Position numbers and translations under genes: made by a program
Assembly (NCBI GenBank): GCA_963820415.1
Contig: CAWFZT010000008.1
Coordinates: 248,001-312,000 of the forward strand
Reading direction: 5' to 3'
Length of the DNA: 64,000 nt
Origin: CAWFZT01 sp963820415
GTDB taxonomy: Bacteria; Chloroflexota; Anaerolineae; Anaerolineales; Anaerolineaceae
The notes under the pieces: generated by a model
Told to the model about the DNA's origin: nothing
Seen by the model: only the letters and a program-made list of their open reading frames with translations
Database searches by the model: none
Shown: piece after piece, positions 34,453 to 42,418 of the stretch
Numbering within the stretch: position 1 is the stretch's first letter
Layout: every line of letters starts with the position of its first letter

Positions 34453-34458
34453 TATAAT
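34453..34458 (+). promoter_or_regulatory. -10 box TATAAT for the SARP-STAND gene
   Basis: TATAAT lies 23 bases before the ATG at 34482, with GGGGAGGA between as ribosome site. No clear -35 box is seen; the palindrome at 34364-34415 lies just upstream. Confidence 0.45.
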
Positions 34459-34481
34459 AATCCTTGGGGAGGATGAAACCC

Positions 34482-36197
34482 ATGATGGATAAACGGGTTG
34501 AGCCACCTTCAAAAACAGCCATGTCCATCCAGCTCCTGGGTGGTTTCTCAATCTCAGCTAATCAAAGGACTATCCAGGCGGCACAGTGGCGCTCGCGCCG
34601 GGCGCTCAGCCTGGTCAAGCTGCTGGCCTTGACCCCGGGTCACCGCCTGCACCGCGACCAGGTCATTGACGCTTTGTGGCCCGATTCGGACCTGGCGGCA
34701 GCCACCAACAACTTCCACCAGACGCTGTATACCGCCCGGCGGGTGCTCGACCAGGCTCTGCCCGGCTGCCTGGTCCTGGAAAAGGGTTTCCTGAGCCTGT
34801 CGAATGCAGAGGCGCACACTCTCACGGTCGACGTGGAAGCCTTCGAGGCCGCCGCCAGCCACGCCAGGGAAAGCCAGGACCCGACCGCCTACCGGTCCGC
34901 CCTGGAGCTCTACACCGGCGATCTTCTGCCGGATGACCGCTACGAAGAATGGACCCTCCAGCCGCGCCAGGCCCTGCGCCAGTCCTTTCTGCTGCTGTTG
35001 CTGGCTCTGGCTCAATTGCTTGAAAACCGCCAGGACTACCCGGGCGGGATCGTCGCCCTGCTACGCCTGCTGGCGGTTGACCCGAGCCACGAGGAAGCCC
35101 ACTGCGAGCTGATGCGCCTGTATGCCCTGTCAGGCCAGCGCCAGAAAGCGCTGCGCCAGTACCAGATGCTGCGTGAGGTGCTGCAGAGTGAGCTGGAGGT
35201 CGAACCAAGTCCCGCCACCCTCCAGCTGTATGAATCAATTCAATCTGGACGAATCTCCCAATCCGTGGAAACGATAGCGCCGGCAGGACCTCCATCCCCG
35301 GAAGCAGCGCCGCCGACAGGGCGAAAAGCCCGGCATAATCTGCCGCACCGCTTGAGCACCTTTATTGGCCGTGAGAAAGAAATCGACCAGGTGATTGCCT
35401 TGCTGCACGGCACGCGCCTGCTGACGGTTACCGGGGCGGGTGGGGTAGGCAAAACCAGCCTGGCGCTGCAGGCGGCGGGTTACTTGCTGGATGCCTTCCC
35501 GGATGGCGTCTGGCTGGTGGAGCTGGCGCCGATGTTTGACCCAGCGCTGGTGCCACAGGCTTGCGCTCACAGTCTTGATTTGATTCAACAACCTGACACC
35601 CCTTATCTGACGGCGCTAATCCAGTACCTGCAGAAAAAACACCTGCTCTTGATCCTTGACAACTGCGAGCACCTCCTGGCGGCCTGCACAAGCCTGGCGG
35701 CTGAGCTGCTGAAGAGCTGTCCGAAGCTGACCATCCTGGCGACCAGCCGAGAAATCCTCAACCTGGCCGGGGAGAGCGCCTTCCGCGTGCCCTCCCTGAC
35801 GGTGCCCGATCCCCACCTGATGATGAGCCTTGACCAGGTAGCACAGTACGAATCCGTACGCCTGTTTGTGGAACGGGCCAGGCAAATCTCCCCGGAGTTT
35901 TCGCTAACCGGGGACAACGCCCCCGCCATCGCCCTGATCTGCCAGCGCCTGGACGGCATCCCCCTGGCGATCGAGCTGGCCGCCGGCGCGGGCGCGCATG
36001 CTGGCAGTCGAGCAGATCGCCGCCCGGCTAGATCACACTTTCCGCCTGCTGACTGGCGGGAGCCGGGCGGTCCTGCCCAGACAGCAGACCTTGAAAGCCA
36101 CCATCGATTGGTCTTACGACCTGCTCTCACCCAAAGAGCGCCTGCTCCTGCAGCGCCTCTCGGTTTTTACCGGCGGCTGGACGCTCGAGGCGGCTGA
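34482..36197 (+). CDS. SARP/BTAD STAND regulator, N-terminal part (frameshifted)
   Basis: N-terminal half of an approximately 1,120-residue regulator. It has an OmpR-like winged helix (IQLLGGFSISANQRTIQ; RDQVIDALWP, NNFHQTLYTARRVL), a bacterial transcriptional activation domain of TPR type (ALELYTGDLLPDDRYEEW ... HCELMRLYALSGQRQKALRQ), and NB-ARC with FIGREKEIDQV, Walker A TGAGGVGKT, Walker B LLLILDNCEHLL and ATSREIL. After GIPLAIELAA the frame changes: an extra G at 35985/35986 diverts it, and the last 70 residues are nonsense. Homology continues in the frame of 35998. ATG 34482 is chosen over TTG 34464 for spacing from GGGGAGGA. Confidence 0.88.
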   Translation: MMDKRVEPPSKTAMSIQLLGGFSISANQRTIQAAQWRSRRALSLVKLLALTPGHRLHRDQVIDALWPDSDLAAATNNFHQTLYTARRVLDQALPGCLVLEKGFLSLSNAEAHTLTVDVEAFEAAASHARESQDPTAYRSALELYTGDLLPDDRYEEWTLQPRQALRQSFLLLLLALAQLLENRQDYPGGIVALLRLLAVDPSHEEAHCELMRLYALSGQRQKALRQYQMLREVLQSELEVEPSPATLQLYESIQSGRISQSVETIAPAGPPSPEAAPPTGRKARHNLPHRLSTFIGREKEIDQVIALLHGTRLLTVTGAGGVGKTSLALQAAGYLLDAFPDGVWLVELAPMFDPALVPQACAHSLDLIQQPDTPYLTALIQYLQKKHLLLILDNCEHLLAACTSLAAELLKSCPKLTILATSREILNLAGESAFRVPSLTVPDPHLMMSLDQVAQYESVRLFVERARQISPEFSLTGDNAPAIALICQRLDGIPLAIELAAGAGAHAGSRADRRPARSHFPPADWREPGGPAQTADLESHHRLVLRPALTQRAPAPAAPLGFYRRLDARGG

Positions 36198-37854
36198 AGC
36201 AGTCTGCCCGGAAGCCAGCCTTGATTCGACCAACCGAAAGGAAACCTATGGCGCCGGCGACCTGATCGAGAGGTTCGATAGGCTTGAACCCGAAGAGGTT
36301 CTAGACCTGCTGACCTCGCTGGTAGACAAATCCCTGGCGATTGCGGCGGTAGGTGAGAGCGGGACGCGCTACCGCATGCTGGAAACCATCCGCCAGTATA
36401 CGCGTGACCGGCTGCTGGAAGCAGGCGGCCCAGAACCGAGCCGCAACCGGCACCTGGTCTATTGCGCCGATCTCGCCGGCCAGGCGGAACCGCACCTGCG
36501 CGGCAAAGGCCAGATCGAGTGGCTGGACCGCCTGGAGATCGAGCTGGGCAACCTGCGCTCCGCCATGGAATGGTCACAAGGCAGGCAGATTGACCTGGGC
36601 TTACAGATCGCGGCGGACTTGATGTGGTTCTGGTGGATCCGCAATTTCTTTTCGGAAGGCCGGGATTGGCTGAAAAAGATGCTCTCAAAAGAAGAAACCA
36701 GTCGAGAGACCCAATCCCGCGGGTCTGAAACCAACCGTATCCTGCAAAGGGCCAGGGCTCTCAGGGCTTATCTGTGGGTAAATAATACGAATTTATTATT
36801 CACCCATGAGGAAGGCATCGCCGCCATCGAAGAGAGCATGAAGCTCTTGCGAAAGCTGGGGCTGCCCGCCCGGCGTGAGTTAGCCATTTCTTTATTTTAT
36901 CTGCTGTATTACAAGAATGACCAGGAACAATCCTCTCCCGAAAAGCAGGAAATGTTGGAGATTTTCCAGCATGAGAAAATGCGCTTTTATTACTCTGAGT
37001 TTCTCTTTTTCTCGACGGGTCCACAACTATGGGAACATGGAGAATGGAGCCAGTTGAAAATTTTTCTGGAAGAAAGCCTTGCCATCAGCCGAGAAATCGA
37101 GGATCTGGACGGCATTGCGAGTCGCGCCGAAAACCTGGCGGAATTGTTCATGTATGAAGGGAATTACCAAAAAGCCGAATTGCTCGCCAGGGAGAGTATT
37201 GAAATCAGCCATCGGGTAAAAAACCAGTGGTGGGAGGCGAGATGTTACCTGAGGTTAATAGAGATTGAACTCGCTCAGGGAAGCTATGAGGAAGCCGCCC
37301 AACACAGCCAGAAGGCTCGATCTGTTTACCTGGATGTCAAGGAGCAAGGTCGCTCAGTCATTATCCTTAGCATACTGCAAATTTCGGCCTGGTCGCGAGG
37401 AGATTATACAGAGGCAGATCGCCTGGGCACTCTACTTCTGGACTTACCTGCGGAGATTGGAGTGACAGCATTTTCTAGTAAGGCAATGACCTATTATATC
37501 CTCGGCAGGGTGGCGCTGTCTCAGAAAAAACTCGACCATGCAGACCTGCAGATCCAAAAGGCAATACTGGAGTTAATTGGGGAGAGGGATAAAATACAAT
37601 TACTGGAGGGAGCCGCAGCGCTGTTCAGCCGGCAAGGAAAGCACCTCCAGGCCGTCCGGTTATGCGGCGCGTTGGATGATCTGTACCAACGCTTCAGACT
37701 GGGCCTGCCACTGCGCGAGCGCAGTGAAAACGAAGAGGCCCAGGCGTCTGCCAGGTCAGCGTTGGGGGAGGAGGCTTTCACCGCCGCCTGGAAAGAAGGC
37801 CAGGCCATGACGCTGGAACAGGCCAGGACCTATGCATTGGATGAATTAGGGTAG
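35998..37854 (+). CDS. SARP/BTAD STAND regulator, C-terminal part (after frameshift)
   Basis: Continuation of the regulator in the next frame. It starts MLAVEQIAARLDHTFRLLTG, directly following GIPLAIELAAARVR in relatives, then PRQQTLKATIDWSYDLL, the winged-helix segment LLLQRLSVFTGGWTLEAAE and KSLAIAA...YRMLETIRQYTRDRL. About 400 residues of TPR-like helices follow, ending in ARSALGEEAFTAAWKEGQAM, almost the same tail as the XRE-STAND protein at 11313. Removing one G near 35985 restores one continuous protein. Whether the break is real or an assembly error cannot be told here; the ATG at 35998 has no ribosome site. Confidence 0.82.
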   Translation: MLAVEQIAARLDHTFRLLTGGSRAVLPRQQTLKATIDWSYDLLSPKERLLLQRLSVFTGGWTLEAAEAVCPEASLDSTNRKETYGAGDLIERFDRLEPEEVLDLLTSLVDKSLAIAAVGESGTRYRMLETIRQYTRDRLLEAGGPEPSRNRHLVYCADLAGQAEPHLRGKGQIEWLDRLEIELGNLRSAMEWSQGRQIDLGLQIAADLMWFWWIRNFFSEGRDWLKKMLSKEETSRETQSRGSETNRILQRARALRAYLWVNNTNLLFTHEEGIAAIEESMKLLRKLGLPARRELAISLFYLLYYKNDQEQSSPEKQEMLEIFQHEKMRFYYSEFLFFSTGPQLWEHGEWSQLKIFLEESLAISREIEDLDGIASRAENLAELFMYEGNYQKAELLARESIEISHRVKNQWWEARCYLRLIEIELAQGSYEEAAQHSQKARSVYLDVKEQGRSVIILSILQISAWSRGDYTEADRLGTLLLDLPAEIGVTAFSSKAMTYYILGRVALSQKKLDHADLQIQKAILELIGERDKIQLLEGAAALFSRQGKHLQAVRLCGALDDLYQRFRLGLPLRERSENEEAQASARSALGEEAFTAAWKEGQAMTLEQARTYALDELG

Positions 37855-37937
37855 AAGGCGCTCCCTATTTATTATTTCGCGATCAGGTAAGCCCCAGCGC
37901 CAGCACGGCAATTCCCACAGCGCAGGTCAGATCCACG

Positions 37938-39500
37938 TCACTTTCCCTGGGCGTGCTTGTCCCCGGTGTCTTCCGCATAGGTGACCAGGTCCTGGTCTAT
38001 AAACTTGGCATCCTCAGGGCTGATGTTCAGGAGTGAAGAAGTAATGTAGATTACAAAATGATTGTTATAAAATTCAGCATCCTTCATGCCGACGTCCGGG
38101 TTGGGGTTATCTTCATTCGGGACCACGATCATATCGGTCAATCGATCCGGCTCATTGAATACTTCCTGCACCTTATTCACCCCTGAGGCCAGTTCATCTG
38201 CAACAATTTTCCGGTAGCTCTGGTAACCATTTTTCATGAGAGCCGTATCCTTACCGTAATTCAAAGATAGGTATATTATCCCGCCTGATGGTCTATCATA
38301 TTCACAATGCATACCGGCCCCGTTGGGATAAACTTCAGCCGAGTGGGGCGCAGGCAGGCCCGGGGCGGCGCAGTCTGCGGTAGTGAAGGCAATAAAATTA
38401 CCTGAAGTGGGTTTCTTTACCGAAGTACTGGTTGGGCTGGCTGCCAGCAAGTCGTCTGGAGTGATTTCTGTACACTTCTCATCCGCAGAGGCCGAGGTAT
38501 CCTCATCTGCCGTACCGTCGTCCAACTCGTGCAGGGCCGCCAGCAGGTCTTTAATTATCCTGCGGCAGCGCGCATTGTCCCCGGCTTCAATAAGCTGCAT
38601 GCCGCGTTCATAGATGGCTTTGCGGGTGGTGCCGCTGCGGACACCCAGGATGTTTAAGATCGCCTGGGACGCCGGCGTGCCCTTGCCCAGGCCCACTAAC
38701 TGCATGGCCAGCGCGTCGGTCACCTCGCTGGAGGCGGGAATATAACCCAGGTTCATCAGCCCCTGGACTTGAGTTTGCATGGCCCCAAGATTGGTTTTGA
38801 TCTTGTTCAAGTCATCCGTAGCCATCGAAACCTTGCTATTGATCTGGTCAAGCATGCCCTGGATGTTAGTATTAAGGTCTGCCCCGGTATCCCCGCCGAT
38901 CAACGTTCCCACCAGTTGCAACTGCCCGGCCACATTCTTCAACCCCAGGATCTGGGTGGCAATGTCTCCCGATCCCTGCAGCTCGTTTAAAGCCCCATCC
39001 ACGATCTTCTGGGCCTGTCCGAAACCTTTTATGATACTACCCAAAACATTCTGGACAAATCCGGTTGACATGACGATATTCACGATGGCGTCTTTGACTG
39101 CCTGGTGAAAGTCCTTCCGCGCCCCTTTCTTGATCAATTCGGCAAAAGCTTGCCCTACGTCCCGGTCTTGTTGGAGATGCGCTTTGATTACCACATAGGC
39201 CGCCTTCTGGGCTTCCTTATCATTCCCGCCTTGACCGGTGTAGATGGTGCCGCTGGCAAGCTGCTTATCCAGGGTGGCCATTTGCTGGTCATAATATTGA
39301 TTCTGGTAGGTAATAAAGGCTTCTGAGTTGCGGTAGGTGCGGTTGCGGCGAAACCAGCTTCCCACGATTCCGAGCAAGGGGATCACCGGTGAGCCGCCGC
39401 CCGCCGCCAACGGGGCAGCCTGCACAGGTACAACCGGCCCGGCCACCAGGACGATCAATAACCAGCCTACCAACACTTTGACTTCCAGTTGAGTTTTCAT
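37938..39500 (-). CDS. Exported protein of unknown family
   Basis: 520 residues. N-terminal signal (VKVLVGWLLIVLVAGPVVPV, cleavage near QAAPLAAGG). The next 300 residues are helix-rich and Gln/Ala/Asn-rich with coiled-coil character (SKVSMATDDLNKIKTNLGAM; MQTQVQGLMNLGY), then an acidic linker and a C-terminal domain with four cysteines (RCRRI, DEKCTEI, TADCAAP, GMHCEYD), IIYLSLNYGKDTALMKNGYQ and VIYITSS. I recognise no family. It overlaps the upstream lipoprotein gene by ATGA and is convergent with the SARP-STAND gene. Confidence 0.75.
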   Translation of the reverse strand: MKTQLEVKVLVGWLLIVLVAGPVVPVQAAPLAAGGGSPVIPLLGIVGSWFRRNRTYRNSEAFITYQNQYYDQQMATLDKQLASGTIYTGQGGNDKEAQKAAYVVIKAHLQQDRDVGQAFAELIKKGARKDFHQAVKDAIVNIVMSTGFVQNVLGSIIKGFGQAQKIVDGALNELQGSGDIATQILGLKNVAGQLQLVGTLIGGDTGADLNTNIQGMLDQINSKVSMATDDLNKIKTNLGAMQTQVQGLMNLGYIPASSEVTDALAMQLVGLGKGTPASQAILNILGVRSGTTRKAIYERGMQLIEAGDNARCRRIIKDLLAALHELDDGTADEDTSASADEKCTEITPDDLLAASPTSTSVKKPTSGNFIAFTTADCAAPGLPAPHSAEVYPNGAGMHCEYDRPSGGIIYLSLNYGKDTALMKNGYQSYRKIVADELASGVNKVQEVFNEPDRLTDMIVVPNEDNPNPDVGMKDAEFYNNHFVIYITSSLLNISPEDAKFIDQDLVTYAEDTGDKHAQGK

Positions 39501-40093
39501 TGGGTCACCTGGGGAGTAAGAGCGAGCGTTTCGACGGAAACGAGCTGCCCATGGTCAAAACCAAGCAGGATTTGCCGGCCGGCCATCACCAACCCGTCCG
39601 GTTGTCCCACCTGGGCCGTATCCTCTTCGAGCAATTGCTGGCCCGCCAGGAGCGTTTTCACGTCCGCCGCCGGCATAAACGCCGTGAAACTTTGCGGATC
39701 GTAATAGCTGGCGAAGATCGTCCCGTTCGGCACCCCATCCAGGGACACGGTGGAAACCAGGCTCCCATTGATAAAATCCAGGCGCGTTTTGTCGTCCAGG
39801 TATGACCACTCTTCATAGCGCACCGGTTTTGCATCCAGCGTTTCAAAAGTGATCCGGAAAACATCCGGCCGTCCCATTTGCTTCAAGATCGCTGGCCGGT
39901 CATCCCGCGGGGTGACTGCCAGGGCCTGGTCAAGTGGCATACTTTTCGCAGCAGCCGGGTTCACCGCCGCGCTAAAGTTACAGGCGATACCTGCCAGCGT
40001 CAGCAAGGCCAGGATGAAGAAGCCCGCCAGGTATGGATGGGTCGAAAATTGCTTAACGATGGATTGTGAAGTTGTATGCTTTGACGGTCGCAT
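39497..40093 (-). CDS. Exported lipoprotein of unknown family
   Basis: 198 residues. A 20-residue cytoplasmic lead is followed by YLAGFFILALLTLAGIAC, a type II signal with lipobox LAGIAC. The mature part has MPLDQALAVTPRDDRPAILKQMGRPDVF, cut to MPLDQALAVTPRDDRPAIL, and a beta-rich middle (WSYLDDKTRLDFINGSLVST) that looks like a small SmpA/OmlA-type lipoprotein fold. ATG at 40093 is preceded by AGGAGG. Translationally coupled to the 520-residue exported protein, so the two probably work together at the cell surface. Confidence 0.72.
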   Translation of the reverse strand: MRPSKHTTSQSIVKQFSTHPYLAGFFILALLTLAGIACNFSAAVNPAAAKSMPLDQALAVTPRDDRPAILKQMGRPDVFRITFETLDAKPVRYEEWSYLDDKTRLDFINGSLVSTVSLDGVPNGTIFASYYDPQSFTAFMPAADVKTLLAGQQLLEEDTAQVGQPDGLVMAGRQILLGFDHGQLVSVETLALTPQVTQ

Positions 40094-40456
40094 AGTTTCC
40101 TCCTGAGAAATCGCGCCTTTTTCACCACCCCCAAGCTAATTATCGCGCTTTAATTCACGCCGTACAACTATTGATGACCGAGCTTGCAATCTCACCGCTG
40201 GCTGTTATTGCGAGAAGCAGTTCACCCATTACCTCCATTTCATATTCATCAAAGCGACAAAGCAATCTCACCGCTGGCTGTCATTGCGAGAAGCGGTTCA
40301 CCCATTACTTCCATTTCATATTCATCAAAGCGACGAAGCAATCTCCTCAATTTATAAATTTCCCAGGCTTTGAAAACCCTCTCTTCACTTACCAGGTATA
40401 GAATTATGGCATAGTTTCATCATCAGCCCATTTTTTTGAGAATAGGGACACCGACT
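40094..40456. repeat. Intergenic region with 76-bp direct repeats
   Basis: Two adjacent 76-bp copies start at 40186 and 40262 with GCAATCTCACCGCTGGCTGT and contain (T/C)ATTGCGAGAAGC and CATCAAAGCGAC; a third begins at 40338 (GCAATCTCCTC). The ATTGCGAG...GAAGCAATCT parts match the inner repeat of the 4376-4681 element. No gene here apart from the following ORF's promoter area. Confidence 0.7.
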
Positions 40457-40744
40457 ATGGAAAAACAATACTGCATTTATATAATGACCAATCAGAACCA
40501 CAACGTGCTTTACACCGGAGTCACCAATAATCTCAAACGAAGAATCCTAGAACACAAGGAAAATCGCGGAAGCGAGTTTACAAAGAAATATAAAGTGCAT
40601 AAACTAGTGTATTTTGAGGTCACCAACGATATCAATGCTGCGATCTTTCGTGAAAAGCAGATTAAGGCAGGCTCGAGGCAAAAGAAGCTGGATCTTATCA
40701 ACGGGATGAATGAGAAATGGCGCGATCTGTTTGAAGATCTATAA
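40457..40744 (+). CDS. GIY-YIG nuclease family protein
   Basis: 95 residues, a stand-alone GIY-YIG domain of the UPF0213/YhbQ size class. The motif is relaxed: CIYIMTN then VLYTGVTNNLKRRILEHK, with the catalytic-type Arg in NNLKRRI and Glu in REKQIKAG. Such small nucleases are linked to DNA repair or remain uncharacterised. Start ATG 40457 gives MEKQYCIYIM; an upstream in-frame start at 40436 lacks support. It sits between two blocks of dispersed repeats, an arrangement often seen for this family in Chloroflexi and Bacteroidetes genomes (general impression). Confidence 0.85.
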   Translation: MEKQYCIYIMTNQNHNVLYTGVTNNLKRRILEHKENRGSEFTKKYKVHKLVYFEVTNDINAAIFREKQIKAGSRQKKLDLINGMNEKWRDLFEDL

Positions 40745-40790
40745 GGGTTGTTTTGTGACCGAGTTTCTTTCTCCAAGCGACCTCCATGGT

Positions 40791-40905
40791 GCGCCCGACG
40801 CTCGGCAGCGCATCCGCAGAGTTGAGCAATCTCACAGCCGACGTAGAGATTGCTCGCCCCTGCGGGTGCACCAAGGGTGTCGCCGAAGACGGCTCGCAAT
40901 GACAG
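40791..40905. repeat. Composite dispersed repeat
   Basis: Begins with one copy related to the 28114 unit (GCGCCCGACGCTCGGCAGCG), followed by GAGCAATCTCAC...GAGATTGCTC inverted pieces and ends GCTCGCAATGACAGCT, the same family as at 4537-4613 and 40186-40340. Inverted GCAATCTC/GAGATTGC copies would form a hairpin. Confidence 0.6.
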
Positions 40906-40938
40906 CTCTCTTTGCCTGTCATTCCCCAAAGGAGACAC

Positions 40939-41073
40939 ATGCGCGAACGAGTGCTTTTTGCGTGGGAGACCATTTCCCGGGTGGGGTTTGCCAGTGTGGA
41001 GATCGACCATTTCCTTTATCCCGGCAGCGGGCCGGTTGCGTCACACATCGCCGGGACGGCTGTGAAAGGGTAA
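40939..41073 (+). CDS. Short ORF with good ribosome site, unknown
   Basis: 44 codons: starts MRERVLFAWETISRVGFASV and ends SHIAGTAVKG. AAAGGAG lies six bases before the ATG, better than many larger genes here. It ends three bases before the stop of the convergent MFS gene. No family recognised; it may be a small protein or the remnant of a longer gene. Confidence 0.35.
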   Translation: MRERVLFAWETISRVGFASVEIDHFLYPGSGPVASHIAGTAVKG

Positions 41074-41076
41074 TCG

Positions 41077-42405
41077 CTAGGACGGGGAAGCCGACTTACC
41101 CGAGGGAAGCGGCTCTGAAGGCGGGTTTGAGGAACCTATTTTGCGCGGCTCGTGCACGGTAAAGCGCAACAGCCCCAAGCTGATCGCCCCGATGTTCGCC
41201 GCAAGGATAAACATCCAGGAGTAGCTCAGCGCTCCGGCCAGCCAGCCGCCGATCAAAGGCGCCAGCGTCCCCGCCACCCCCGGGATGGTATTGGCAAGAC
41301 CGATGTAGGTCGGGCGGTTTTCGGCGCTGGTAAATTCAAAAACGATGGCTACTCCCGAGACAAAAGCGCCCGCGAAGACGGCCCCGCGTAAAAAGAAAAT
41401 GAGGTAAAACCACACCGGGCTGGGGGCGATAATCGCCAGTACAAGGGATAGCACGTTCAACAGCAGGCAGATCTCCAGGCTCAATTTATGGCCGGTGCGA
41501 TCAGCCAGGAAGCCAAATACCAGGTTCGAGATAGCTTGCCCGACCTGCATGACGATCACGTAGGCGCCCGCCTGAGCGTCGGACAGGTTCCACGTTTTTG
41601 CGGTGTAAACAATCAAAAAAGCGGTAGCCATACCGCTCAGCGAAAAAATAATCTGGGCAAGCAAGTACTTGCGGAAATTCCGATCTTTGCGCGTGATCTC
41701 CGGCAGAGAGCGCAGGTATTCCATTTGAGAAATGTGTGGTTTCTGGCTGTAAACCGCCGGCTCACGCGTCAGGGAGAGGGAAAACCAGGAGATTAAGAAT
41801 AGAACAGCCGCCGCCGAAAAAGCAAAAACAAAACCAAGCGGAAAGTCGAATTTATCCAGTACGAAGGCCACCGCCAGCGCCCCCAGGACGCCGGAAGCAT
41901 TGCCGATAAAATTGGTGATGCCAAAGAACCGACCGCGCTTATTCACCGGGAAGATTTTCGCCACCAAATCCTGCCAGCCTACGATGATCAACCCTCCCCC
42001 GGCGCAGTACCAGGTGTAAAGCAAAAAGAAGGTAACCAATGCCAGCCCCGGCTGGCGGATGGCAAGCCAATAGGCGCCTGGCGCAAGCAGAAGAACGGGC
42101 AGGCGCTCGAGAATAAAGCCGAGGTTGACCGGAAACCACTTCTTGCGGGGTGCCCGCTCGACAAAGTTGGAAGTAAACAGTTGCGGCAGGAGAAATCCGG
42201 CCGTGTTGATAAAAGGGATCAGGCCAATGATGAGAGGGTCGTGGGTAAAATGGCTGATGTAGAGGGGCAGGATGATGGCGGGAGCAATAAAACTGTACCC
42301 AAACCAGTAACTGGCGCCGTCTATTACGTTGACCACAAAATTCCAGCGGTAGTTACGGTCGATTTCCCGCTGCGCCGCGTTGTTGGTTTCAATGGGGTCA
42401 GTCAT
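41077..42405 (-). CDS. Major facilitator superfamily transporter
   Basis: 442 residues, about twelve helices. It starts with a polar lead, NYRWNFVVNVIDGASYWFGY, then ISHFTHDPLIIGLIPFINTA and the MFS loop NKRGRFFGITNFIGNASGVLG; the second half opens KYLLAQIIFSLSGMATAFLI and includes FLADRTGHKLSLE, the repeat of MFS motif A. Substrate not identifiable. It lies 13 bases downstream of the second amidohydrolase gene, so the pair probably imports and converts one compound. Confidence 0.87.
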   Translation of the reverse strand: MTDPIETNNAAQREIDRNYRWNFVVNVIDGASYWFGYSFIAPAIILPLYISHFTHDPLIIGLIPFINTAGFLLPQLFTSNFVERAPRKKWFPVNLGFILERLPVLLLAPGAYWLAIRQPGLALVTFFLLYTWYCAGGGLIIVGWQDLVAKIFPVNKRGRFFGITNFIGNASGVLGALAVAFVLDKFDFPLGFVFAFSAAAVLFLISWFSLSLTREPAVYSQKPHISQMEYLRSLPEITRKDRNFRKYLLAQIIFSLSGMATAFLIVYTAKTWNLSDAQAGAYVIVMQVGQAISNLVFGFLADRTGHKLSLEICLLLNVLSLVLAIIAPSPVWFYLIFFLRGAVFAGAFVSGVAIVFEFTSAENRPTYIGLANTIPGVAGTLAPLIGGWLAGALSYSWMFILAANIGAISLGLLRFTVHEPRKIGSSNPPSEPLPSGKSASPS

Positions 42406-42418
42406 AAATATCGAACCT

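Noticed and set aside
35998..37854. Independent second regulator gene
   Set aside because: It begins in mid-domain and lacks a ribosome site; it is the continuation of the upstream frame after one extra G.
40186..40340. CRISPR or attachment-site array
   Set aside because: Only two full 76-bp copies, adjacent without variable spacers; they fit a dispersed repeat family.
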